From Polynucleobacter sp. MWH-Loch1C5 (GTDB taxonomy: Bacteria; Pseudomonadota; Gammaproteobacteria; Burkholderiales; Burkholderiaceae), in assembly GCF_018881775.1 (NCBI RefSeq), contig NZ_JACVPR010000001.1:310001-374000 (forward strand): a stretch of DNA of 64,000 bases, given 5' to 3'. How positions within the stretch are numbered: the first letter of the stretch is position 1; each line of letters opens with the position of its first letter. The position numbers and the translations under genes are program-made. Shown piece by piece: positions 48,395 through 57,919 of this stretch. The notes below the pieces were generated by a model, which did not search any database, had not been told where the DNA came from, and was given only the letters and a program-made list of their open reading frames with translations.

Positions 48395-48907
48395 ATGCGC
48401 TTAGACCATTTTTACGGCATTTTTAAGAGATTACGTCTGCCCTCTCGCGTACTCATCGCTAGTTCCAGCTTGACTCTCTTTGCTTGTGCTACCCTACCCA
48501 CACCCTCCTGTGACGGAAATCCCCTCAATGCTCGAGCCAGCGATGTGGCAGGCACACAGTGGGTCCTGCTTCGTTGGCATCAAGCACGTTCCGAATCGGG
48601 CTTAATGAAAGAACGCAATACGAGTCGGGGCCAAACTCTGAGTTTGCAATTTTCTAAAGATGGGCAACAAGTCAGTGGGCATACAGGTTGCAACTCATTT
48701 ACTGGTCCAATGCAAACGATGCAAGGTCAACTGATTGGCTCATTGGCCACGACACGCAAAGCCTGTGATCCTCATGTGATGGATTTAGAAATCCGTTACC
48801 TCAGCTACCTAAAAGACTATCGCAGTCTATTACGCGATCAAGATCGTCTGATTTTGATTGCTCGAGACGGAGAGGTTCTCAGCTTTGGCTTACAACAAAG
48901 CCGATAG
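48395..48907 (+). CDS. META-domain lipoprotein (HslJ-like)
   Basis: Probable outer-membrane or periplasmic lipoprotein with one META domain. A basic N terminus, a hydrophobic stretch and lipobox LTLFAC (Cys31) are followed by the META core: GTQWVLLRW, FSKDGQQVSGHTGCNSFTGPM and ATTRKACDPHVMDLEIRYLSYL. ATG at 48395 gives a normal signal peptide; an in-frame ATG at 48341 would add 18 residues. HslJ in E. coli is linked to novobiocin tolerance; the role here is unknown. It is divergent from the rpsP operon. Confidence 0.85.
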   Translation: MRLDHFYGIFKRLRLPSRVLIASSSLTLFACATLPTPSCDGNPLNARASDVAGTQWVLLRWHQARSESGLMKERNTSRGQTLSLQFSKDGQQVSGHTGCNSFTGPMQTMQGQLIGSLATTRKACDPHVMDLEIRYLSYLKDYRSLLRDQDRLILIARDGEVLSFGLQQSR

Positions 48908-48945
48908 GGACAATGCGTTTTATACAAAATCAATACAATGAAGTC

Positions 48946-49386
48946 ATGCCGAAAAATAAATTACTGTTCTGCGCTCTAGGCCTACTGCTACCGGGCAGTG
49001 GCCTCAATGTTTTTTACCTCAAAGGCTTGAGCAATCTTTGGGCTTGGTTACATATGCTGAGTCTATTTTTAGGCATTCTGGGGGTAAAACTTTTAATCGC
49101 CAGCGACATGTCGGTCGCTCTTGGCTGGGTCTTTGCGGCCTTAGGATTTATTTCCATCGAGGCGAGCTTACTAACTACCATCGTGTATGGCTTACGCCCA
49201 GATGAAAAGTGGGACGCTCAATTTAACTCAGATAACGGCTATCAAAATCAATCTGGTTGGCTTGTGATTATTTGTGTGATTGCCTCACTGATGATTGGTG
49301 CAGCCGTCTTGATGTCTGGCTTAGCGATTGCTTTTGAACAACACTTCATCAGCCAGTTCGAGGCTGCTAGAAAAATATCCCAATAA
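48946..49386 (+). CDS. Small membrane protein, TM2-domain-like start, unknown function
   Basis: The 146-residue protein has about four membrane segments. Its start, KNKLLFCALGLLLPGSGLNVFYLKG, resembles the first helix and FYLGK turn of TM2-domain proteins, but the rest is not diagnostic. An in-frame ATG at 48913 with AGGGA too close upstream would add 11 residues. It lies 38 bases after the META lipoprotein on the same strand and ends at a strong terminator. Confidence 0.75.
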   Translation: MPKNKLLFCALGLLLPGSGLNVFYLKGLSNLWAWLHMLSLFLGILGVKLLIASDMSVALGWVFAALGFISIEASLLTTIVYGLRPDEKWDAQFNSDNGYQNQSGWLVIICVIASLMIGAAVLMSGLAIAFEQHFISQFEAARKISQ

Positions 49387-49416
49387 AAAAGACATCTCGC
49401 CATGAGATGTCTTTTT
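49384..49416. terminator. Bidirectional Rho-independent terminator
   Basis: A perfect 13-bp stem, AAAAAGACATCTC with GAGATGTCTTTTT, around a five-base loop. It serves the plus-strand membrane protein and the minus-strand acyl-CoA dehydrogenase, which converge here. Confidence 0.92.
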
Positions 49417-49434
49417 ACTAGCGCTACGGTTGAC

Positions 49435-51207
49435 TTAAAAGTGCTCTGCTTTCATCTGCGTGACACTTGCACCACCTTGAGTAATCGCTAAACTCAAGCC
49501 AGGGGCCTGAGTCAGAAGATGCTGCGCATAGAAAAGTGCGGTCACTTTCTTAGCAGAGTAAAAATCAAGATCATGCTTTTCTAAACGTTGCGCCGCTAAA
49601 TAGGCGCGGCCCATTTGCCAACCACCAATCACCAAACCTGCTAAGCGCAAGTAAGTGACACTTCCGGCAAATACTTGTTTGATATCCACTTTGAAATTTT
49701 TCAATAGGTAGTCAACTGTTGCCGCATAAGCCGCTCTAGCATCCGCGAGATGCTTAGCAATCACAGCGGCATCGCCTTGACCTAAAGCCAGTAATTCTTT
49801 CTCAGTCGCTTCGATTTGGCCAATGATGCTATATGCAACCTGGCCCGCATCACGCACCGTCTTACGCCCCACCAAGTCATTCGCTTGGATGGCTGTGGTT
49901 CCTTCATAGATTGGCAAAATACGAGCATCACGATACATCTGTGCAATACCCGTCTCCTCAATGAAGCCCATACCCCCATGGACTTGGACAGCAAGGCTGG
50001 CAACTTCCACTGACATTTCAGTCGAGAAGCCTTTGACAATCGGTACTAGATATTCATATAGCGCTTGATGTGTTGGACGACCTTCTGCAGCACGGTGAGC
50101 CTTATCGCATTCACTCGCCGCAAAGTATGCTGTAGCGCGCGCGCCCTCAATATATGCACGCATCGTCATTAACATGCGCTTCACATCAGGATGCTCAATA
50201 ATAGGCACCGCAGTAGGACCCACTAAATCTTTTGATTGCACACGATCTCTTGCATACTGAACTGCCTTTTGATAAGCACAGTCAGCCACCGCAATGCCTT
50301 GCATACCCACGGCAAAGCGTGCTGCATTCATCATGATGAACATGTACTCTAGACCGCGATTCTCTTCACCCAAGAGATAGCCGACAGCACCCCCATGGTC
50401 ACCATATTGCAATACTGCAGTTGGACTCGCCTTAATACCTAATTTGTGTTCAATCGATACACAGTGCACATCATTACGTGCGCCCAAACTGCCATCTGCA
50501 TTCACCAAGAATTTCGGCACGAGAAATAAAGAAATACCTTTAACACCCTCTGGGGCTCCTGGGCATCTTGCTAAAACCAGGTGCACGATGTTCTCTGACA
50601 TATCGTGCTCACCATAAGTAATGTAGATCTTGGTACCGAATACTTTATAAGTACCATCAGCCTGTTTCTCAGCTTTGGTACGCACCGCTGCTAAATCTGA
50701 ACCCGCCTGAGGCTCGGTCAGGTTCATCGTACCTGTCCACTCCCCACTGATGAGCTTAGGAATATATAAGTCTTTGATCTCATCACTCGCAGCAGTCATC
50801 AATGCTTCAATAGCACCATCTGTCAATAAAGGACATAAGGCAAAAGACAAGTTAGCGGCATTGAGCATTTCCATACAGGCCGTTGCAATGACCTTAGGCG
50901 CACCTTGACCACCATACTCAGGATCATGAATGACACCTTGCCAACCAGCCTGCGTAAATTGTGCGAATGCATCTTTAAAACCAGGTGTGGTGGTCACGTG
51001 CCCCTCTTTCCAGAAGGAAGGTTGTTGATCACCTGTCCAATTCAGGGGAGCAATGACCGACTCACAAAACTTGGCAGATTCTTCCACCACAGCCACTGCT
51101 GTTTCTTCACCAAAATCTTCAAAGCCAGGTAGTGCCGAGACCCCATCAATGTCCGCCAACTCTTTCATCACAAACATCATGTCTTTTTGTGGGGCTCGAT
51201 AGCTCAT
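49435..51207 (-). CDS. Acyl-CoA dehydrogenase, long DmdC-like type
   Basis: FAD enzyme that oxidises an acyl-CoA to the enoyl-CoA and passes electrons to ETF. The 590-residue protein is longer than classical enzymes (about 380) and has the extra C-terminal domain of the group that includes methylmercaptopropionyl-CoA dehydrogenase DmdC. Visible are MNLTEPQAGSDLAAVRTKA, IYITYGEHDMSENIVHLVLAR, VHGGMGFIEETG and the catalytic Glu in IYEGTTAIQANDL. It lies 30 bases after etfA. Many DmdC-like proteins act on ordinary acyl-CoAs, so the substrate is open. Confidence 0.9.
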   Translation of the reverse strand: MSYRAPQKDMMFVMKELADIDGVSALPGFEDFGEETAVAVVEESAKFCESVIAPLNWTGDQQPSFWKEGHVTTTPGFKDAFAQFTQAGWQGVIHDPEYGGQGAPKVIATACMEMLNAANLSFALCPLLTDGAIEALMTAASDEIKDLYIPKLISGEWTGTMNLTEPQAGSDLAAVRTKAEKQADGTYKVFGTKIYITYGEHDMSENIVHLVLARCPGAPEGVKGISLFLVPKFLVNADGSLGARNDVHCVSIEHKLGIKASPTAVLQYGDHGGAVGYLLGEENRGLEYMFIMMNAARFAVGMQGIAVADCAYQKAVQYARDRVQSKDLVGPTAVPIIEHPDVKRMLMTMRAYIEGARATAYFAASECDKAHRAAEGRPTHQALYEYLVPIVKGFSTEMSVEVASLAVQVHGGMGFIEETGIAQMYRDARILPIYEGTTAIQANDLVGRKTVRDAGQVAYSIIGQIEATEKELLALGQGDAAVIAKHLADARAAYAATVDYLLKNFKVDIKQVFAGSVTYLRLAGLVIGGWQMGRAYLAAQRLEKHDLDFYSAKKVTALFYAQHLLTQAPGLSLAITQGGASVTQMKAEHF

Positions 51208-51237
51208 TCTAGGTCTCCTTGGCTTTTGATCGAGTGA

Positions 51238-52173
51238 TCAACCTAATTCTTTAACAAGTTCTGGTACTGCTGTGAATAAATCGGCAACCAAGCCGTAATC
51301 CGCGACACTGAATATAGGTGCCTCCGGATCTTTATTGATGGCCACAATCACTTTGGAATCTTTCATACCTGCTAAGTGCTGAATCGCCCCAGAAATACCC
51401 ACCGCCACGTACAGAGCAGGCGCCACAATCTTTCCGGTTTGACCGACTTGATAATCATTAGGTACATAACCCGCATCGACTGCAGCACGACTGGCGCCCA
51501 TAGCGGCCCCTAATTTATCTGCGAGAGGTTCCATGACTTGCTGATACTGCTCACCCGAGCCTAAGCCACGTCCACCCGAAACAATAATTTTCGCGGCAGT
51601 TAACTCGGGACGATCAGATTGACTGAGCTCAACGCTCACAAACTGACTGGTACCCGCATCCGCACTGGCAGTGATCGTATCGATACTAGCCGCACCACCA
51701 CTGGTCGCCGCGGCATCAAAGTTGGTCGTACGCACTGTGATTAATTTCTTTGCATCGATACTCTGCACGGTGGCAATCGCATTACCCGCATAAATTGGAC
51801 GCTCAAAAGTATCTTTCGAGACTACTTTAGTAATATCAGAAATTTGCGCCACATCTAATTGTGCAGCTACGCGTGGCAAGACATTTTTACCCATCGCTGT
51901 GGCTGGCGCCAAAATGTAATCATAATCAGCCGCTAGAGCTAAGATTTGTGCCGCCGCATTTTCTGCAAGCATATGGGCATGGTGCGCAGCATCGGCCAAT
52001 AGAACCTTCTTGACGCCCGCAATTTGACTCGCCGCTTGCGCTGCGCCTTGCGCTTGATGACCGATGACCAAAACATGGACTTCAGCGTCACATGCTAATG
52101 CCGCCGTCACTGTATTGAGGGTCGCAGCTCTAATGGTTAGTTGATCGTGTTCAGCAATAACTAGTGCAGCCAT
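51238..52173 (-). CDS. etfA: Electron transfer flavoprotein alpha subunit
   Basis: FAD-binding subunit that accepts electrons from acyl-CoA dehydrogenases and delivers them to ETF-ubiquinone oxidoreductase. The 311-residue protein has the C-terminal FAD domain with SGGRGLGSGE, GASRAAVDAGYVPNDYQVGQTG, and VAVGISGAIQHLAGM. It abuts etfB with no gap. Confidence 0.97.
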   Translation of the reverse strand: MAALVIAEHDQLTIRAATLNTVTAALACDAEVHVLVIGHQAQGAAQAASQIAGVKKVLLADAAHHAHMLAENAAAQILALAADYDYILAPATAMGKNVLPRVAAQLDVAQISDITKVVSKDTFERPIYAGNAIATVQSIDAKKLITVRTTNFDAAATSGGAASIDTITASADAGTSQFVSVELSQSDRPELTAAKIIVSGGRGLGSGEQYQQVMEPLADKLGAAMGASRAAVDAGYVPNDYQVGQTGKIVAPALYVAVGISGAIQHLAGMKDSKVIVAINKDPEAPIFSVADYGLVADLFTAVPELVKELG

Positions 52174-52923
52174 TTAAATCACCTTCGCTTCATTCTTGAG
52201 TTTTTCAACCAATGTCTTCACATCGGGAACCATCACACCCGCACTGCGCTTGGGCGGCTCATTCACCTGAATAGTTTTTAGACGTGGGCTCACATCTACC
52301 CCAAGATCTTCGGGCTTGACGGTATCCAACTGTTTTTTCTTAGCCTTCATGATGTTGGGCAAGGTGACATAGCGTGGCTCATTTAAACGCAGATCTGTCG
52401 TAATGACCGCTGGTAGTTGTAGGGCGATGGTTTCTAGACCACCATCGACTTCACGAGTCACACTCACTTGACCATTTGCTACTTGCACTTTAGATGCAAA
52501 AGTTGCTTGCGGACGATTCAATAAAGCGGCCAGCATCTGGCCTGTTTGATTGCTATCGTCATCAATCGCTTGCTTACCTAAAATAATGAGGCTCGGGGAT
52601 TCTTTATCAACCAACGCCTTCAAAATCTTAGCGACCGCGAGAGGCTGTAAATCAGCATCTGACTCGACCAAAATCGCACGATCAGCACCAATAGCCATAG
52701 CGGTACGCAAAGTCTCTTGGCATTGCGTCACACCACAAGACACTGCCACGATTTCGGTGACAACACCGGCCTCTTTAAGACGGACCGCCTCTTCCACAGC
52801 GATTTCATCAAAAGGATTCATGCTCATTTTGACGTTGGCAATATCTACACCGGTTTGATCCGACTTCACGCGCACCTTCACGTTGTAGTCCACGACGCGC
52901 TTAACAGCGACTAAAGCTTTCAT
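52174..52923 (-). CDS. etfB: Electron transfer flavoprotein beta subunit
   Basis: AMP-binding subunit of ETF. The 249-residue protein has [16 protein letters not shown] at the N terminus, [17 protein letters not shown], and [21 protein letters not shown]. It is the first gene of the etfB-etfA-acyl-CoA dehydrogenase unit. GGAGAAAG lies upstream of the ATG. A promoter and a palindromic operator lie 35-95 bases upstream. Confidence 0.97.
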   Translation of the reverse strand: MKALVAVKRVVDYNVKVRVKSDQTGVDIANVKMSMNPFDEIAVEEAVRLKEAGVVTEIVAVSCGVTQCQETLRTAMAIGADRAILVESDADLQPLAVAKILKALVDKESPSLIILGKQAIDDDSNQTGQMLAALLNRPQATFASKVQVANGQVSVTREVDGGLETIALQLPAVITTDLRLNEPRYVTLPNIMKAKKKQLDTVKPEDLGVDVSPRLKTIQVNEPPKRSAGVMVPDVKTLVEKLKNEAKVI

Positions 52924-52957
52924 CTTGGGGCTTTCTCCATGGTTTGATTAGCAATCT

Positions 52958-52986
52958 ATTGTATGCGTACTGATACTTCATTCTAA
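52958..52986 (-). promoter_or_regulatory. Probable promoter of etfB-etfA-acyl-CoA dehydrogenase
   Basis: On the minus strand TTAGAA (52986-52981) and TACAAT (52963-52958) are 17 bases apart. The -10 matches five of six consensus bases, the -35 only three of six, as expected for a regulated promoter. The palindrome at 52989-53016 abuts the -35. Confidence 0.5.
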
Positions 52987-52988
52987 GC

Positions 52989-53016
52989 ATAAAATAGAAC
53001 GACCGTTCTATTTTAT
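52989..53016. promoter_or_regulatory. 28-bp perfect palindrome, probable TetR-family operator
   Basis: Arms ATAAAATAGAACG and CGTTCTATTTTAT are perfect inverted repeats separated by AC. The GAACG-NN-CGTTC core is typical of operators for TetR-family repressors of fatty-acid degradation. It lies directly upstream of the etfB -35. No regulator gene is in the window. Confidence 0.7.
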
Positions 53017-53072
53017 ATGCGCCTCATAAAAATAACTAGCCTCTTATTTTCCTTATATAAATTAAGGCTTTA

Positions 53073-54725
53073 TTACACATCGATGGCGGTAGCAGACCCC
53101 GCACGCTTACGTAGCTCGAATTTCTGAATCTTGCCTGTCGAAGTTTTCGGTAACTCACCAAAGACTACCGCGCGGGGCACTTTGAAACCCGCTAAATGCT
53201 GTTTGCAGTGGGCGACAATTTCTTCAGGGCTTACAGTAGAGCCGGGTTTGATCTCCAGAAAAGCACATGGCGTCTCCCCCCATTTAGGATCAGGCTTGGC
53301 CACGACGGCGGCAGCCAAGACTGCAGGATGACGATACAAAACATCTTCTACTTCGATAGAAGAAATATTCTCGCCACCAGAAATAATGATGTCTTTGCTG
53401 CGATCTTTGATCTTCACGTAACCATCGGGATACATCACCGCCAAATCCCCCGAATGAAACCATCCACCTGCAAAAGCTTCTTGAGTCGCCTTTTCGTTCT
53501 TGAGGTAACCCTTCATGGTGATATTGCCCTTGAACATAATCTCACCCATGGTCTCACCGTCTGCAGGAACTGCTTGCATAGTATGAGGGTCTAAAACACT
53601 GACGGCGGCTTGTAAGTGGTAACGCACCCCTTGGCGCGCATTAAGGCGCGCACGCTCACCAATATCTAAAGAATCCCAATCCTCATGTTTGACGCACACG
53701 GCAGCAGGACCATAGACCTCAGTGAGTCCATAAACATGAGTTAAATCAAAACCCATTTTCTCCATACCTTCAATCATGGCTGCCGGTGGCGCAGCCCCTG
53801 CCACCATAGTCTTAATACCAGCAGGTACTCCCTCTTTCATCTCATCGGGCGCATTGATTAAAAGACTTTGCACAATGGGGGCTCCACAATAATGGGTCAC
53901 ACCATAGTCTCGCATCGCATCAAATATCGCCTTCGCTTCGACGCGACGTAAGCAGACATTAATGCCAGCGCGTGCTGCGACCGTCCACGGAAAGCACCAG
54001 CCATTGCAATGAAACATAGGCAAAGTCCAGAGATACACGGGATGCTTTGGCATATCCCATTCCAAGATATTGGATATTGCATTAATCGCTGCACCTCGGT
54101 GGTGATAAACCACGCCTTTTGGATTACCTGTGGTGCCTGAGGTGTAGTTCAAACAAATGGCTACCCATTCATCGCTAGGCATACGCCACACAAATTCAGG
54201 ATCACCACCCGCTAAAAACTGTTCATAGCTTTGACTACCTAATGACTCACTATCTCCTGTAAATAAATCATCTAAAGCATCTATCACGAGAATTTTTCTG
54301 GGCATCTCAGCCAAAGCCATGGCCAAGGCTTTTTTCATCACGGGCGCAAACTCGGGATCCACAATCACCACTTTGGCTTCACCATGATTGAGCATGAAAG
54401 CAATCGCTTCAGGATCTAAGCGTGTGTTTAATGAATTAAGGACCGCGCCTACCATGGGCACACCAAAATGGGCCTCCACCATCGGCGGCGTATTCGGCAG
54501 CATGACAGCAACAGTGTCACCGACACCGATACCTGCTTTTTGCAAAGCACTCGCTAAACGTCGACAACGTGCATAAGTTTGCGCCCAGGTTTGCCTTAAT
54601 GCACCATGAATAATCGCTAGTCGCTCGGGATAGATCGTTGCACTACGCTCAATAAAACTGAGGGGTGATAACGGCGCATGATTCGCTGCATTTTTTTGTA
54701 GGCCTTGCTCATAAATTCCCGACAT
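53073..54725 (-). CDS. Acyl-CoA synthetase (AMP-forming), DmdB/AlkK-like
   Basis: Activates a carboxylic acid to its CoA thioester through an acyl-adenylate. The 550-residue protein has the P-loop YTSGTTGNPKGVVYHHRG, the AMP-site segment DLTHVYGLTEVYGPA, GWFHSGDLAVMYPDGYVKI and the catalytic Lys in KTSTGKIQKFELR. The type resembles medium-chain and methylmercaptopropionate ligases. It lies upstream of the etf operon on the same strand, so it can supply the substrate for the dehydrogenase. A weak AT-rich inverted repeat (AATAA/TTATT) lies just before its start. Confidence 0.92.
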   Translation of the reverse strand: MSGIYEQGLQKNAANHAPLSPLSFIERSATIYPERLAIIHGALRQTWAQTYARCRRLASALQKAGIGVGDTVAVMLPNTPPMVEAHFGVPMVGAVLNSLNTRLDPEAIAFMLNHGEAKVVIVDPEFAPVMKKALAMALAEMPRKILVIDALDDLFTGDSESLGSQSYEQFLAGGDPEFVWRMPSDEWVAICLNYTSGTTGNPKGVVYHHRGAAINAISNILEWDMPKHPVYLWTLPMFHCNGWCFPWTVAARAGINVCLRRVEAKAIFDAMRDYGVTHYCGAPIVQSLLINAPDEMKEGVPAGIKTMVAGAAPPAAMIEGMEKMGFDLTHVYGLTEVYGPAAVCVKHEDWDSLDIGERARLNARQGVRYHLQAAVSVLDPHTMQAVPADGETMGEIMFKGNITMKGYLKNEKATQEAFAGGWFHSGDLAVMYPDGYVKIKDRSKDIIISGGENISSIEVEDVLYRHPAVLAAAVVAKPDPKWGETPCAFLEIKPGSTVSPEEIVAHCKQHLAGFKVPRAVVFGELPKTSTGKIQKFELRKRAGSATAIDV

Positions 54726-54762
54726 ACCCTAGCTCCCTTAATAAAACATACGGTTCTTATTG

Positions 54763-55686
54763 CTATAAATCAGCCAACTCTTTAAGGTGGGCCACAACAC
54801 TGCGCGCTAGCGCAGATAAGTTGTAGCCCCCCTCTAAACAACTCACGATGCGACCCTGAGCTGTCTGTAGCGCAACATTTTTTAACTGACGCGTGATCCA
54901 AGCGTAATCAGCCTCAACCAAACCCAACTGGCCCATATCATCTTCACGGTGAGCATCAAAACCTGCTGATATCAAGATGAGTTGCGGTTGGAACTCTCGT
55001 AGACGTGGCAGCCAGACGGTATCGACTACTTCACGCACCTCTTGCCCTGCGGAATACGCTGGCAATGGCACGTTCAACATATTCTCAGCGGTACTGTCTG
55101 CGCCTGAATAAGGGTAAAAAGGATGCTGAAAGAAACTGCACATCAACACCCGAGCATCCCCCCGAAAAGCTACTTCAGTGCCATTGCCGTGATGAACGTC
55201 AAAATCAACAATCGCAATACGCTCCAAACCGTAATGCTCTAGGGCATGTTTTGCAGCAATTGCAATATTGTTAAAAAAACAAAAACCCATCGCACGATCA
55301 GGTTCAGCATGATGACCCGGTGGGCGTACACAAGTAAAGGCATTCGTCACCTGACCCTGCATGACCGCATCGACTGCTGCAATTGCAGCACCTGCTGAGC
55401 GACGGGCGGCTTGCAAGGTGGCGGGGTTCATGGTGGTATCGCCATCGATAGCGTAATAACCTACTTGGGGTGCCCAAGCTTTTAGATTATTGATATGCTC
55501 TAAAGAATGGACGCGGGCGAGCTGCTCATCGCTCGCTAAAGGGGGTTCGATACGCAATAGGAAATCATCAATCCGACTGAGAATCAATTGATCCTCTATC
55601 GCTTGCACACGCTCCGGGCACTCAGGGTGATGAGGCCCCATCTCATGACGCAGGCTATCTGCATGACTGATAAATGCTGTGCTCAT
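54763..55686 (-). CDS. Histone-deacetylase-family (acetylpolyamine amidohydrolase-like) enzyme
   Basis: Zinc-dependent deacetylase fold. The 307-residue protein has RPPGHHAEPDRAMGFCFFNN, the zinc-site run VDFDVHHGNGTE, and LISAGFDAHREDDMGQL. Bacterial members act on acetylated polyamines, acetoin-linked proteins or other small amides; the substrate is not known here. It lies 37 bases upstream of the acyl-CoA synthetase on the same strand, which suggests co-transcription. Confidence 0.92.
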   Translation of the reverse strand: MSTAFISHADSLRHEMGPHHPECPERVQAIEDQLILSRIDDFLLRIEPPLASDEQLARVHSLEHINNLKAWAPQVGYYAIDGDTTMNPATLQAARRSAGAAIAAVDAVMQGQVTNAFTCVRPPGHHAEPDRAMGFCFFNNIAIAAKHALEHYGLERIAIVDFDVHHGNGTEVAFRGDARVLMCSFFQHPFYPYSGADSTAENMLNVPLPAYSAGQEVREVVDTVWLPRLREFQPQLILISAGFDAHREDDMGQLGLVEADYAWITRQLKNVALQTAQGRIVSCLEGGYNLSALARSVVAHLKELADL

Positions 55687-55759
55687 CGTCTTACTCTATC
55701 TATCGGCACTTGGCCCCAGAAATCCTCTATCATTTACGAAACTAATACATACCATTTTG

Positions 55760-57028
55760 ATGCCGAGTTTGACCTTTTCACCATACCCATTTACCCGTGT
55801 AGCTAGAAGTCACCACCTACATTTACTAGCTATATTGGGGCTTGTTTTCCTATTATCCGCCTGCACGACCGTTGATATCAAGCCTTCCACCCCAGACTCT
55901 GCGGCCTCAACGGGCAAAATCGAGCATGAGCAAAGGCGTATCGATGAAGCCCTTGCTCTAGGACCGAGTCAACCCAGTCATTTAGGCCAATTTTTAGAGC
56001 TGATTGCCCAAAAACATAGTATTCCACTGGCAAATCTCAAAGAAGCCTTTGCTGATAGCAAAACGATTCCGAGCGTTAAAAAACTGGTGATGCCACCACC
56101 CCCAGGCTTTCAGAAAAATTGGCGGGTTTATCGAGGTCGCTTTGTCGAACCACGACGCCTCAATGCAGGCGAGACTTTTTGGAAACAACATCAAGCATTT
56201 ATTCGTCAAAGTGCAGAGAAATATGGCGTACCAGCTGACGTGATTGTCGCCATTATCGGTGTGGAAACGATTTATGGCAGACATATGGGAACCTTCCCTG
56301 TGAGAGATACATTAGTGACTCTAGGCTTTCAGTATCCCCCCGTACATAATCAAGCCGCCCGTGAAAAACTGTTCAAGGATCAACTCGAAGATCTGATTCT
56401 TTTGTGTTGGTCTAAAGAGGTGAAGCCCCAAGCATTCAAGGCATGCCTGAATCAGACCGGTTCCTATGCAGGGGCGATTGGTTTACCCCAGTTTATGCCC
56501 GGCAGCATCCGTCGCTTCGCTGTGGATGGCGACGGAAACGGACAAATCAATCTTCGCGAATCCACACAAGATGCGATTGCCAGCGTGGCTCATTTTTTAC
56601 AGCAGCATGGCTGGGTTCCTCATGAGCCCATCTATCTGCCAATTGCCAACACCCGGCAAGCTCAGATGAATGCCGCACGTTTAGCCGATGGCAAGCCAGA
56701 GACCGGTCGAACTCTCGGCGAACTATTCGAGGCTGGTGTGATTGAAAAAATACCCCAAGAACTCAATGCCCAAACTCCCGCACTGATTGTGGATTTACCC
56801 AGTCCAGATGGACAAGGGGGCACGGAGGTTCGTTATGTCGTTGGCCTAAGAAACTTCATCGCTATTTGCGAGTACAACCGCAGCTTCTTCTATGCTCAAT
56901 CTGTAGCTGAATTTGCAGAGGCCCTACAAAGTCCTGAGCCGTCCAATCCAGTCAAACAAAAAACCAAGGCTCAGAAAAACAAAGCTAAAAAGTCGAATCA
57001 AGCATCACGCCGGGAAAACACCCGTTGA
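55760..57028 (+). CDS. mltB: Lytic murein transglycosylase B, lipoprotein form
   Basis: Outer-membrane enzyme that cleaves glycan strands with formation of anhydro-muramic ends. The 422-residue protein has lipobox LVFLLSAC (Cys35), the catalytic Glu in IIGVETIYGRHMG, and the TGSYAGAIGLPQFMPGS segment typical of MltB. The C-terminal 30 residues are rich in Lys/Gln/Arg. ATG at 55760 is used; an in-frame ATG at 55679 lies before the natural signal. Its 3' end overlaps the convergent cysM by 24 bases. Products can feed NagZ in cell-wall recycling. Confidence 0.95.
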   Translation: MPSLTFSPYPFTRVARSHHLHLLAILGLVFLLSACTTVDIKPSTPDSAASTGKIEHEQRRIDEALALGPSQPSHLGQFLELIAQKHSIPLANLKEAFADSKTIPSVKKLVMPPPPGFQKNWRVYRGRFVEPRRLNAGETFWKQHQAFIRQSAEKYGVPADVIVAIIGVETIYGRHMGTFPVRDTLVTLGFQYPPVHNQAAREKLFKDQLEDLILLCWSKEVKPQAFKACLNQTGSYAGAIGLPQFMPGSIRRFAVDGDGNGQINLRESTQDAIASVAHFLQQHGWVPHEPIYLPIANTRQAQMNAARLADGKPETGRTLGELFEAGVIEKIPQELNAQTPALIVDLPSPDGQGGTEVRYVVGLRNFIAICEYNRSFFYAQSVAEFAEALQSPEPSNPVKQKTKAQKNKAKKSNQASRRENTR

Positions 57029-57919
57029 TAGATAGCGGTCACCCCGATCGCAAACAATAAAGACGATGGTGGCATTTTCAATACGCTCAGCAACACGCAG
57101 AGCAACTACTAAAGCGCCTGCGGCTGAAATTCCGCAAAAGATACCCTCTTCTCTTGCCAAACGACGCGCCATATCTTCGGCAGCTGCCTGACTCACGTAT
57201 TCAATTCGATCGACTTTGGCATCAGCGTAAATTTTGGGAATGTACTCAGGTGACCATTTTCGGATCCCCGGAATTTGAGAACCCTCTTCAGGTTGTGCCC
57301 CAATGATTTGAATATGCGGGTTTTGCTCTTTGAGGTAAATCGAGACGCCGGTAATCGTACCCGTTGTTCCCATAGCAGAAACAAAGTGAGTCACTTGACC
57401 TTGAGTATCTCGCCATATTTCTGGACCAGTTCCCTGGATATGCGAGAGCGGATTATCCTTATTGGCAAACTGATCCAATATTTTGCCGCGACCTTCACGT
57501 TGCAACTGTTCTGCAAAGTCACGCGCATACTCCATGCCGCCAGTCGATGGGGTGAGTATCAACTCCGCACCGTAGGCAGCCATACTTTGGCGTCGCTCAA
57601 TACTCTGATTCTCGGGCATGACCAAAATCATCTTGTAACCTAGAATGGCAGCTGCCATCGCTAGGGCAATGCCCGTGTTACCACTGGTCGCTTCGATAAG
57701 GGTATCGCCTGGGCGAATATCGCCACGCTCCTGGGCTCTTTGAAACATCGATAATGCAGGTCGATCTTTAACAGAACCAGCAGGGTTGTTACCTTCGAGC
57801 TTACCTAAAATAATGTTATTACGTTCAATATTCCCAGGACCTGGAATCCTTTGCAAACGTATCAATGGGGTGTTGCCAATCGTATCGGCAATCGTGGGAT
57901 AGTTCGGTGTCGTTGGCAT
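57005..57919 (-). CDS. cysM: Cysteine synthase B
   Basis: PLP enzyme that makes cysteine from O-acetylserine and sulfide or thiosulfate. The 304-residue protein has the PLP lysine Lys51 in NNPAGSVKDRPA, TSGNTGIALA (78-87), and GTTGTITGVSIYL. The NPAGSVKDR run and length fit CysM more than CysK. Confidence 0.95.
   Translation of the reverse strand: MPTTPNYPTIADTIGNTPLIRLQRIPGPGNIERNNIILGKLEGNNPAGSVKDRPALSMFQRAQERGDIRPGDTLIEATSGNTGIALAMAAAILGYKMILVMPENQSIERRQSMAAYGAELILTPSTGGMEYARDFAEQLQREGRGKILDQFANKDNPLSHIQGTGPEIWRDTQGQVTHFVSAMGTTGTITGVSIYLKEQNPHIQIIGAQPEEGSQIPGIRKWSPEYIPKIYADAKVDRIEYVSQAAAEDMARRLAREEGIFCGISAAGALVVALRVAERIENATIVFIVCDRGDRYLSTGVFPA

Noticed and set aside
49435-54725. Firm naming as dmdB and dmdC
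   Set aside because: Family resemblance alone does not separate DMSP enzymes from general fatty-acid enzymes, and dmdA/dmdD are not in the window.
54726-54762. Second copy of the etfB operator before the acyl-CoA ligase
   Set aside because: Only an imperfect AATAA/TTATT repeat with a weak GAAC half is seen; too degenerate to call.
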